Assembly: GCF_900107195.1 (NCBI RefSeq)
Contig: NZ_FNPB01000011.1
Span: 55,844-119,843 of the forward strand
Reading direction: 5' to 3'
Length of the DNA: 64,000 bases
Origin: Halobellus clavatus
GTDB taxonomy: Archaea > Halobacteriota > Halobacteria > Halobacteriales > Haloferacaceae
Below the pieces are notes generated by a model. That model had not been told where the DNA came from. It was given only the letters and a program-made list of their open reading frames with translations, and ran no database searches. Positions 33,685 through 41,659 of this stretch are shown one piece after another. The translations under genes and the position numbers were made by a program. How positions within the stretch are numbered: the first letter of the stretch is position 1; each line of letters starts with the position of its first letter.

Positions 33685-33843
33685 CTAATTCTGAGCATCC
33701 CAAAGCGCTACCAAGATTGCAGCAATCCCAATCCCGGCTTTTCCCCATCCCTGAACCCAGGAAACGGTTATCACCGAAAAAACAACCACTACAAGCCCTA
33801 CCCACGGGAGCCGTCTCCTCGTTTCCTTTGGTCTATTACTCAT
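33685..33843 (-). CDS. 52-residue two-helix membrane protein
   Basis: ATG at 33843, stop TAG at 33685-33687. A basic N-terminus (MSNRPKETRRRLPW) leads into two membrane segments (VGLVVVVFSVITVSWV and AGIGIAAILVALW) and a short tail. Charge and hydrophobicity follow the positive-inside rule. It is divergent from the gene at 33898, across a 54-nt gap holding the operator at 33880. Small membrane proteins of this type are common beside haloarchaeal accessory genes; function unknown. Confidence 0.6.
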   Translation of the reverse strand: MSNRPKETRRRLPWVGLVVVVFSVITVSWVQGWGKAGIGIAAILVALWDAQN

Positions 33844-33879
33844 ATCTCTTCATCAGATCGCCGGTAGTATTTTGACTGC

Positions 33880-33897
33880 GTGAACATATGCGTTCAC
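33880..33897 (+). promoter_or_regulatory. Palindromic operator GTGAAC-N6-GTTCAC
   Basis: A perfect 6-bp inverted repeat with 6-nt spacer ends directly before the ATG at 33898 and follows a TATTTT box, so it overlaps the expected transcription start. A bound protein would block transcription. Confidence 0.55.
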
Positions 33898-34599
33898 ATG
33901 ACTCGATCAGATGATCCCCGCCCTGGAGCAGTTTTAACTCGTCAACAACGCGACTATCTTCGAGGAAACGTTGACAAGTCAGGTGATGCTGACCGCGCGT
34001 TCCGGTACAAGATTCGGAAACGACTTCGCGCTGCTATGCACGATCTAGCACTTGTTTATAACCACTTGTCAACGGATGAACTCCGAACGACGTTTGAAGA
34101 CGATCACAGACCAGATGAGCCGGGAGATGACCCAATACCTGGGTATGCTCCCAGGAATAAATATGGGTTCATCGGGCATGGATATGAAGATGAGCTTGGA
34201 ATCCCACGTGAAGGAGATCTTGAATCTGGATTCCCTGGTGAGATGAATGTAATTGAAGCTGGGCTTCTACATCTTATCGAATCCAATCCGAGATATTCAA
34301 AAACAAATCCTTCGATGCAACGCTCATTACGCGACTCAGCCGCGTATCTGTGTAGAGCTGCTACCGCCGCGCAGATCAAACCTGACCGGGTTCTTGAAGA
34401 CGGGTATAATGTATTTCTTCGAGATCATGAACGGATGGACTGGATAGCATATGTCAGAAAATACAGCGAAAATGCAGCATACAAAGAAGCGCTAGATATA
34501 ATCAAATCGCCTGAAAGAACCGATTTGAATAGGATGCACAGGACAGCTATTAACCGACGAGGAAAAACAGTAAACGACCTAGTTGAGCGTTTTGACTAA
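33898..34599 (+). CDS. Haloarchaeal hypothetical protein, probably regulatory
   Basis: 233 residues from ATG 33898; the GTG at 33880 belongs to the operator. The N-terminus VLTRQQRDYLRG...DRAFRYKIRKRLRAAMHDLALVYNHL is a recurrent haloarchaeal pattern in small proteins of accessory regions, function unknown. The rest is helical and charged. Base composition is clearly more AT-rich than the 14-33 kb block, suggesting recent transfer. Confidence 0.7.
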   Translation: MTRSDDPRPGAVLTRQQRDYLRGNVDKSGDADRAFRYKIRKRLRAAMHDLALVYNHLSTDELRTTFEDDHRPDEPGDDPIPGYAPRNKYGFIGHGYEDELGIPREGDLESGFPGEMNVIEAGLLHLIESNPRYSKTNPSMQRSLRDSAAYLCRAATAAQIKPDRVLEDGYNVFLRDHERMDWIAYVRKYSENAAYKEALDIIKSPERTDLNRMHRTAINRRGKTVNDLVERFD

Positions 34600-35133
34600 T
34601 CATTCGTCAGTCCTGTACTCGAGGTATACTATGGCAAGGTGGCCGTGGATCGCTTAGTAACACCCGATGCACCTAAACAATCGACAGGAGATACTACACC
34701 AACCACGCTCATACAAAATGACCCACATAATCGCCGTATCTGACTGGCGCTCCCAACCCATTGACGATCTCTACACCATTCTCGAAACTGTAGAACCAAC
34801 TCCAGATCTACTACTGTATGCCGGCGATGACCTCTCCCGTTTCAAAAACGCCGATACCGACACAGATCATCTTGCAGAACTTGCTCGCCTCACGAAGCAT
34901 CAACAATCACTCTATGTCCGAGGTAACGACGACTTCCCCCCGTCAACCGGTCCTCAATTCGATACGGAATTTACCACCGACCTCCACAGGACACCATACA
35001 CTCACGAGGACCTCGTATTCATCGGTCAGGAAGGATCGACCCAGGGTCCTGGACTCATCACCTATACCGAGAACGACGTCCAACGGCACCTTTCCGAACA
35101 TCGCACCGCTTGTGAAGACAGAACCCCTATTCT

Positions 35134-36533
35134 CAGTACCTCACAAAGCCGGTTAGTTAGAACGTCTGCTTGCTGAGGATGTGCACTCCAACAAGCAAGC
35201 AGACAATGAAATCCACGAGGACCAACTTCTTAACTTCCTCGTCAACACCCTTGACGAGGAAGTTGCTTTCTGTCTCGGAGCTAATGCTGAGTTCGATGCT
35301 AAGGATATCTACGAGGTCCTCGTCGGCGCTTGCGCCGACGGGACCTCGATATCCGAACTCTGTGAGACCAGTGAAGACTCTCCCCACGAAAACACAGTTC
35401 TGTACCACCTCCGCGAGAAGTTCGAACTAACATCGGTTGAACAAGTCGGGAACGCACTCCTCCAGAAGGACGTTCTAGAGGTCCTTCCCGAGCAGGTGGA
35501 GGTCATCGCAGACCTCCACCTGCGGCCCTACTACGGTGACGAGGATGAGACAGATGGCCTCTATCACTCAGAAGCCAAGCGTGGAACCACCGCGTTCCAC
35601 GCTTACGCGACACTCTACGCGCGTGTGAAGAATAAACGATACACGCTGGCGGTGCGCCGTCTCGTCGACGGCGACACCGCCAGCAGTGTCCTGGCTGAGT
35701 TTCTTGGCCTCCTTGACGGCCTTGACCTCAGCGTCAAGGCCGTCTATCTTGATCGGGAATTCTACGATAGCAAGTGTCTCACGCTCCTTCACGCTCACAA
35801 CTACGCGTACGTAATGCCGATTGTCCGCTGGGGAAAGACGATCAAGCAGGAACTCTCGGAAGGGTGGAGTCGAGTCATTCAACATGAGTTGACAGGGAAA
35901 CTCGACGGTCACAGCTGGACCGTCGAGTTTCCCGTCTACATCGACTGTACCTACCAAAACGGACGGTACGACGAACATGGGGTGGCGCGTCACGGCTACG
36001 CCGCTGACGCGCCGTTTATTGAGACACCACGAGATGCGCGATATCACTACGCGAAACGCTTCGGTATCGAGGCCAGCTACCGGCTCTCCGAACAAAGCAT
36101 TGCGACGACTACAACGCAGAATCCAGTTGTACGGCTGTTGTACGTCGTGATAAGCCTACTCTTGCAGAATGTCTGGCGGTACCTCCATTGGGAATATGTG
36201 GCGACGCCCCGCCGTGGCGGGCGTCGCCTCTGGCCGTGGTCGTTCGAAGAGTTCATCAACATGCTGTGTCGGGCAGCGTGGACGGCCCTCGCGGTGCGTC
36301 GGGCCGTCCCCGCCAATCGGCCACCAGACGATCGGTTCCACCGGTAACTCCCAACCGGACTAGCCAGCGGTGTGAGTGGCGACGCTGTCGCGTCGGCGGC
36401 TGATCGCCGCCGACAGCGACCGTTCTCCGTCGAATCGCCCAATGATACTCTCGTCGAGACCATCAGTGCAACCGCTCCGACACAGAACTCAGACTTCAGA
36501 AACAGCTAGCCGAGGATGCTTTGTGAGGTACTG
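35134..36533 (+). mobile_element. ISH3-family insertion sequence, 1400 bp, complete
   Basis: Terminal inverted repeats CAGTACCTCACAAAGC at both ends, flanked by the 5-bp direct duplication ATTCT (35129-35133 and 36534-36538). It carries one transposase gene and is inserted in the phosphoesterase gene at 34718. Size, 16-bp ends and 5-bp duplication fit ISH3-family elements. Confidence 0.92.
35181..36347 (+). CDS. ISH3-family transposase
   Basis: 388 residues from GTG 35181. It carries the familiar ISH3-family sequence: ADGTSISELC, PEQVEVIADLHLRPYYGDEDETDGLYHSEAKRGTTAFHAYAT, AVYLDREFYDSKCL, HGYAADAPFIETPRDARYHYAKRFGIEASYRL, and the C-terminal AVRRAVPANRPPDDRFHR. Acidic residues of the catalytic core are present (DLHLRP, YLDREF, GIEASYRL), so it looks active. 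The coding sequence contains at least nine near-perfect hairpins, for example 14 bp (35232/35251), 13 bp (35492/35511), 12 bp (35716/35734) and 16 bp (35895/35918). Confidence 0.93.
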   Translation: MHSNKQADNEIHEDQLLNFLVNTLDEEVAFCLGANAEFDAKDIYEVLVGACADGTSISELCETSEDSPHENTVLYHLREKFELTSVEQVGNALLQKDVLEVLPEQVEVIADLHLRPYYGDEDETDGLYHSEAKRGTTAFHAYATLYARVKNKRYTLAVRRLVDGDTASSVLAEFLGLLDGLDLSVKAVYLDREFYDSKCLTLLHAHNYAYVMPIVRWGKTIKQELSEGWSRVIQHELTGKLDGHSWTVEFPVYIDCTYQNGRYDEHGVARHGYAADAPFIETPRDARYHYAKRFGIEASYRLSEQSIATTTTQNPVVRLLYVVISLLLQNVWRYLHWEYVATPRRGGRRLWPWSFEEFINMLCRAAWTALAVRRAVPANRPPDDRFHR

Positions 36534-37596
36534 ATTCTTGTCACTCACACCCCTCCCTTCAGCATTCTCGACATCGGTAAACGATTCGGGCAACAACATA
36601 TCGGATCGAAAGCAGTCAGGAGATTCTTAGACGACATCCAGCCCCCAGTCACCGTCTGCGGTCATTGCCATCAATTCGGAGGCAGGGCCGAAACCCTCGA
36701 ATACGGCACGGTGATCAATATTGCGTCACACGACGGATTAGACGACCCAGGAAGATACGTACTCATTACCATCGACGCCTCGAACGAATCTATCGAGTAC
36801 GAGTTCTACAACACTCGCCATCTGCTAGGGAGCCGACTGACTGATCTCGTCCAGGTCGGGAGAAACCGAGTGGAACAGTTCAGTGAGTTAGGGATCACTA
36901 GCCCAGATGAGATTACCGAAGAACGACGTGCCGAACTCGAAGCCCTCCCTGGAGCCTCGTCATGGCACGTGGACCGGTGGATTGTTCATCGACAGGCTTT
37001 CGAAAACGATGAGGTCGTGATTCTAAACAAGTCCGCCTTCGGCGACCTTCACGATACGAACCCTCTCCTCTTGGACATAGAAACGGACCTTCAGCAGGAC
37101 CGGATCTGGCTGGTCGGCACCTACAGCTACCAGAACGATGCGTACCGACAATTCTTCGACCCGGACGACGAGTCAGCACTCCTTCAGGAGCTGTCTGAGT
37201 ACCTTGATGATCACGGCTCCGAGCCAATCATCTACTACGGAGGGAACTACTTCGACGAACAGTGTCTAAGTCGGAGATTCGACGAACACGGCATCACTGA
37301 GGGGGTCGACTATCTGGAGCGAGCACACGACCTCGGCATAACTGCACAACAGGAACTCTTCGGGCCCTTCAATCGGCATAAATTGGACGTCGTAGCGAGT
37401 GCACTCGGGTTTGAATATCAAGACCCGACCGTCGATGGATTTGTGGTCGGGAGCAAGTACACGCGATATCTCCTCGACGGCGAAGAACCAGACTGGAATC
37501 GACTCAAACAGTACAATAACGACGATGTGACTGCACTGAAAACCATCGTCGACCACATCAGGTCATAGGTTTCTCACGCGCCACGACCCGTAGCCG

Positions 37597-37626
37597 CGTT
37601 CCTCTGACCACCGTTCCCTGAGGTGA
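37597..37626 (+). promoter_or_regulatory. Shared motif, weak copy 14
   Basis: CGTTCCTCTGACCACC, GTTCCCTGAGGTGA, 8 nt before the ATG at 37635. Only the TTCC and GAGGTGA parts are recognisable. Confidence 0.35.
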
Positions 37627-37634
37627 ATCCAATA

Positions 37635-40600
37635 ATGTCGTCACTCACACCAGCGTCGAGCGGCGCTGAAACAGCGCGATCCGTTCTCCCCGATCGCCCG
37701 GCTCAGGCCCGGCGTTCCTCACAACGGACGCGCCGACTCACTGAGTACATTCAGGCTCACACCGGCGAAAACATCGAAGTCGTCCTCACATCACACGTCC
37801 AGACTGCGTGCGTTCTCCCGGCTGACGCCGATCGCCTAATCGACGCCGATGCGACCGACTTCGACCAGCAGGCCGCCCAGCAGCTCGTCGATGCCGTCGA
37901 CGGCGACTACCTCGTTCTCATCTCCACCAATCCGGCGAATCTCGATAACCTCCCGCTCGACGACCAGCTCACGGCCGACCGCGCCCAGCAGTTCGGCCTC
38001 TCACTACACGAACTTGGCCACATCCGCTACACGAACATCTCGACGGTCGCCGACCACCTTGACGAGCGCGTCGACGAAGAGTATCAGGAGTTCGTCCACG
38101 GCCTCATCAACTACGCCGAGGACGCCGCGATCGAACACCAACTCCGAGCGGCACAAAGTCAGCTCGCCGCCGACCGCCTCGAGCTCGTCAACCGGAGTCT
38201 CACTCAGATGGCGAGCGATCTCCCCGACACCGCTACTATCACCTTCACCTACCGGGACGCGATCCAGTCCTACCTCTACGACCACGGCATCTACGACTCT
38301 GGGAAGAGTGACGTCCTCCTTGACCCGGACGACCTCCGGATCACCTTCCAGTCCCAGGATGACGCGGCGGCCTTCGCGCAGACACAGGACGCGCTCGATG
38401 ACCTCCTCGCGACCGTCCTCAGTGAACCAGACTCCGTGAAGCGTGGAGATGCCGTGCTCGACTGCTGGGAACAGACTATCAAGCCGCTCCTCGATCAGAT
38501 GGACGAGGACAACCACCAGCAGGGTCAAGAAGACGAAGACACCGCCGCAACGGGTGGCAGTAGTCCGAACACGCCCCCGTCGCCCTCTCAGTCCGACTCG
38601 TCGACGCCCGACGAGTGCGAGCAGGGCGAGTCGAGCGAACCGTCCGTTGACCCCGACACGGACGCAGAGGCACCCGATGAGTCGCCGGAGGATGCACCCA
38701 GTGGGGACGGCGCCGCAGACGCCGATCCGAGTGACGTCTCGGAGTCGCCAACCGACGACAGTCCGAAGACGTCCGGAGACACCCCTGACGGCGTACTGGG
38801 TGAGTCGCCCGCTGACGGCGACCCCTCGGAGGCATCGAGTGACGACGCTTCCGCGGAGCCGCCGGCGGACTTCGACCCAGAGAACGTCTCCCTCGAGCAA
38901 ACTCAGGATGGGCCCTCCGCAGACGTCCTCGCCTACCCGGACATCGGGACGGCAGACACCGCTGACGAGCTCGCTCCCGACGACGTCGAGTCTACTGATG
39001 CCGACGACGAAGCCGCGTCTGAGTCCGCGTCCAATGTAGAGTCCGATGCCGGGCCTAACCCCCAGGCCGAGTCGATGGACACTTCCCCGGACGAGGGCGA
39101 GAGCGACGATCCGTCGGACGAGTCGGGGACGAGTGCTGGTGGTGCAGACTTCGTGGACGGAGAACGTGATAGTGGTGTTGGAGCGTCCAGCGGAGACGAT
39201 CTTGAGTCCACGTCCGACGAGGTCGGAGAGCCAGCGGCCGAAGAGAGCGGCATCGAGGAGCAGGGAGACGGAGAGGCCACCGAGGGCGGCGCAGACAGTA
39301 GCGGAGCTTCCGATGCGTCGAGTGCCCCGTCGAACGGGCAGGCGTCGCTTTCGGAATTCCTCGGCGGTGACCACACCGGACGCGACAGCGGTGAGGCCGC
39401 GAGTACCGACGAGGAGGCGACCCCAGATGGCTCAGATACCTCAGATACGTCCGACACTACCGGTGGAGACACAGATGGCGCAGGAGCGCCCGACGACCGC
39501 GCTGACGGCGTTCCATTCGGAGACGATGGAGTGGCCGGAGACGCGGCTGGCGGCACGGACGGCGGCGACACAGACGCCACGGAGAACGAAAGCACCGGCA
39601 CGGCAGGTGAGGATGAAGCGGACATCGACTCAGACACGCTCGACGACCCCACCGATGACGGCACTGTGCAAGACGGCGAGATGGACAACAACGGCAAGCT
39701 GGCCGAGGAAGCCGCAGCGCCGCTCGCCGAGCCAGCGTACGATGATTCCCTCGACGAACGAGCCGACGCGCTCAGCACGGACCACGACGCCGCTCACGAG
39801 GAAGCTGACCGCGCCACTCCCGATCAGGACGCGCTCGAACGCGACCTCGAAGAAACCGTAGCCGCCCTCGAAGATCTCACGAACGACGGCGACACCGACG
39901 AGAGCCCCGACACAACGACCGCACGGCGACGTGGCGGCGCCGGCGCAGGAAAGGGGAGTCTCGACTCGCTCTCGATCCTCCCACAGATCGGTGAGCAGGC
40001 ACCTCCCGCGAGGTGGCAAGCCGCGACCGCGGGTGCAGACGCCGTCGGTGGCACCCTCCGGATGGCGCTCCGAGAGAGTCGCCGCGACCAGACCCGCAGC
40101 AGTGTCACCAGCGGGAGCTTCGACCGGCGCCGCGCTGGCGCCCTCGCCCGCGGCGACGTCGACGCCTTCAGCGTCCGCCAGCAGGGCGACGAGAAACAGT
40201 ACGACCTCGTCCTCGTCCTCGACCGCTCCAGCTCGATGAGCAATCTCATCGACACTGCCGAAGACGCTGTTGCACGGTTCGCCCTCGCCTGTGAGGACCT
40301 CGGCATCAACGTCGCCATTATGGACTTCGTCTACGGGGACGCCCGCCTCATCAAACCATTCAGCGTCGAAACCGATCACGTCCAAGCGAGTCTGATGAGC
40401 GGCGAAACGGCTGGCGGGACACCCCTCACTGATGCTCTCGGACTCGCCCGCCGCCTCCTTGACCAGCGCCGCGACTCCCCCCTCGTCATCATCATCACTG
40501 ATGGTAAACCCGGCTCCGCAGACGACTACCAGCAGGAGCTCCAGCAGACGTACGCGCCTGTTTGCGGGCTCACGCTCGCTCTCGACACTCCCCACGGACA

Positions 40601-40718
40601 AGCTCCGGAGCGAGCGAAGGATGTCGAGCAGTTCTACGACCGCCATCTCTACGTCCACGACGCCGCCGACCTCGACCGCCGCCTCGACCAGTTCGCCGTG
40701 ATGTTCGACGGCCTCTAA
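37635..40718 (+). CDS. Metallopeptidase-like and VWA-domain protein (CobT-like)
   Basis: 1027 residues from ATG 37635. The N-terminal domain has a zinc-protease motif LHELGHIRY (about 124-132) followed by an EDAAIEHQL stretch that may give the third ligand. Residues 300-760 form a very long Asp/Glu/Ser/Gly linker. Within it QASLSEFL (about 568) fits a PIP box. The C-terminus (about 850-1027) is a VWA domain with metal site DRSSSM and later TPLTD. VWA proteins pair with MoxR AAA+ ATPases such as the one at 31895. The methyltransferase gene starts 2 nt after its stop. Confidence 0.85.
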   Translation: MSSLTPASSGAETARSVLPDRPAQARRSSQRTRRLTEYIQAHTGENIEVVLTSHVQTACVLPADADRLIDADATDFDQQAAQQLVDAVDGDYLVLISTNPANLDNLPLDDQLTADRAQQFGLSLHELGHIRYTNISTVADHLDERVDEEYQEFVHGLINYAEDAAIEHQLRAAQSQLAADRLELVNRSLTQMASDLPDTATITFTYRDAIQSYLYDHGIYDSGKSDVLLDPDDLRITFQSQDDAAAFAQTQDALDDLLATVLSEPDSVKRGDAVLDCWEQTIKPLLDQMDEDNHQQGQEDEDTAATGGSSPNTPPSPSQSDSSTPDECEQGESSEPSVDPDTDAEAPDESPEDAPSGDGAADADPSDVSESPTDDSPKTSGDTPDGVLGESPADGDPSEASSDDASAEPPADFDPENVSLEQTQDGPSADVLAYPDIGTADTADELAPDDVESTDADDEAASESASNVESDAGPNPQAESMDTSPDEGESDDPSDESGTSAGGADFVDGERDSGVGASSGDDLESTSDEVGEPAAEESGIEEQGDGEATEGGADSSGASDASSAPSNGQASLSEFLGGDHTGRDSGEAASTDEEATPDGSDTSDTSDTTGGDTDGAGAPDDRADGVPFGDDGVAGDAAGGTDGGDTDATENESTGTAGEDEADIDSDTLDDPTDDGTVQDGEMDNNGKLAEEAAAPLAEPAYDDSLDERADALSTDHDAAHEEADRATPDQDALERDLEETVAALEDLTNDGDTDESPDTTTARRRGGAGAGKGSLDSLSILPQIGEQAPPARWQAATAGADAVGGTLRMALRESRRDQTRSSVTSGSFDRRRAGALARGDVDAFSVRQQGDEKQYDLVLVLDRSSSMSNLIDTAEDAVARFALACEDLGINVAIMDFVYGDARLIKPFSVETDHVQASLMSGETAGGTPLTDALGLARRLLDQRRDSPLVIIITDGKPGSADDYQQELQQTYAPVCGLTLALDTPHGQAPERAKDVEQFYDRHLYVHDAADLDRRLDQFAVMFDGL

Positions 40719-40720
40719 CT

Positions 40721-41659
40721 ATGAGCACCGACACCGGCTACGCCCCCACGCCGCCCCGCGTCGCCGACTTTATGACAACCAGCGTCTTCGGCATCGACCG
40801 ACCCACGAGCGAGGATACGGTCTTCTACCCCGGCCTCGGCACGGGACACCTCTACGACGCTGTCCACCGCTACTGCACGCCCGGCGATGGCTACGTCTCA
40901 AAATTCGACTACGATCCCCCGCAAGGCGTCGCGTACGAGATCGATCCAGAGCTCGTCACCGAGTTCAGGCAGACACATCCTGACGCCGCCCTCAAAGTCT
41001 ACCAGGCAGACTTCCTCACGGCGACGATCGACGAACGCGTCGACTACGTCCTCGCGAACCCTCCGTACATCCACTACAACGACCTCCCCGATGATCGCCG
41101 CAATCAGTACACCGACCGTTTCGATACCGCTCACGGTCAGTACAACAGCTACTACCTCTTCTTTGAGCAGGCGCTTCGCGCCCTCACGCACGGCGGCACC
41201 CTCACCTTTCTTACCCCTATCCAGTATCTCTTTGCGGACAACGCCCAGCCCCTCCGTCGTCTCCTCAGTCGGCACACGTTCGATGCGTTCTACCTGATGC
41301 CGGACGCGATCTTCGACGAGACCACCCAGACGATGATCACCACGCTCCGCAAGGTCGAACATCCTCCGCCGAACTTCGCTTGGTCCCCGCCTAGTGAGTC
41401 CGACTTCTGGCTCAAACCCCTCTACCGCTATGAACATGACTACTTCTTCCCCGACCGGACGGATGATGAGAAGACCGCTCTCTGGGCCGACTATCGAGAC
41501 CTCGCCCGAAACCTCCGCGGACCGGTCAGACGAGCTACTACCCGCCGCTCCAAGACGAGGCAATCTCCCCCCGAGCAGGTAGAACTCATCGAGTACTACT
41601 TCGGGTCGACTGTATCCACTGCCACTAGCGATCAAGCAGAGCTATCCAAGTTCGGGTGA
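40721..41659 (+). CDS. Adenine-specific DNA methyltransferase-like protein
   Basis: 312 residues. AdoMet-binding motif YPGLGTGHL (about 36-44), acidic YEID (about 71), catalytic NPPYIHYN (about 109-116) typical of N6-adenine methyltransferases, then a GGTLTFLTPIQYLF strand. It starts 2 nt after the VWA stop, so it is in the same operon. No restriction enzyme is adjacent. It may mark the element's DNA to escape host restriction or mark replication state (inference). A target-recognition domain is short or absent. Confidence 0.85.
   Translation: MSTDTGYAPTPPRVADFMTTSVFGIDRPTSEDTVFYPGLGTGHLYDAVHRYCTPGDGYVSKFDYDPPQGVAYEIDPELVTEFRQTHPDAALKVYQADFLTATIDERVDYVLANPPYIHYNDLPDDRRNQYTDRFDTAHGQYNSYYLFFEQALRALTHGGTLTFLTPIQYLFADNAQPLRRLLSRHTFDAFYLMPDAIFDETTQTMITTLRKVEHPPPNFAWSPPSESDFWLKPLYRYEHDYFFPDRTDDEKTALWADYRDLARNLRGPVRRATTRRSKTRQSPPEQVELIEYYFGSTVSTATSDQAELSKFG

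Larger units (their letters stand above)
34718..37568 (+). pseudogene. Metallophosphoesterase / RNase H-like protein split by ISH3-family element
   Basis: The reading frame 34718-35133 continues exactly at 36539-37568 once the IS and one copy of its 5-bp duplication are removed (1446 nt, 481 residues, in frame). N-terminus: MTHIIAVSDWRS, a calcineurin-like phosphoesterase start. Later VRGNDD and, across the junction, ILVTHTPP, then VCGHCHQFGG give the metal-binding pattern. After it comes a helix-hairpin-helix-like segment and a C-terminal RNase H-like domain (LLLDIETDLQQDRIWLVG, later NDDVTALKTIVDHI), as in YprB-type exonucleases. A fused phosphoesterase plus 3'-5' exonuclease would act on nucleic acids. 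It is inactive as it stands unless the IS leaves precisely. Confidence 0.8.

Noticed and set aside
38004..39374. 456-residue frame on the minus strand opposite the VWA linker.
   Set aside because: A shadow of the acidic linker's repetitive codons; no domain, and it lies antisense to a clear gene.
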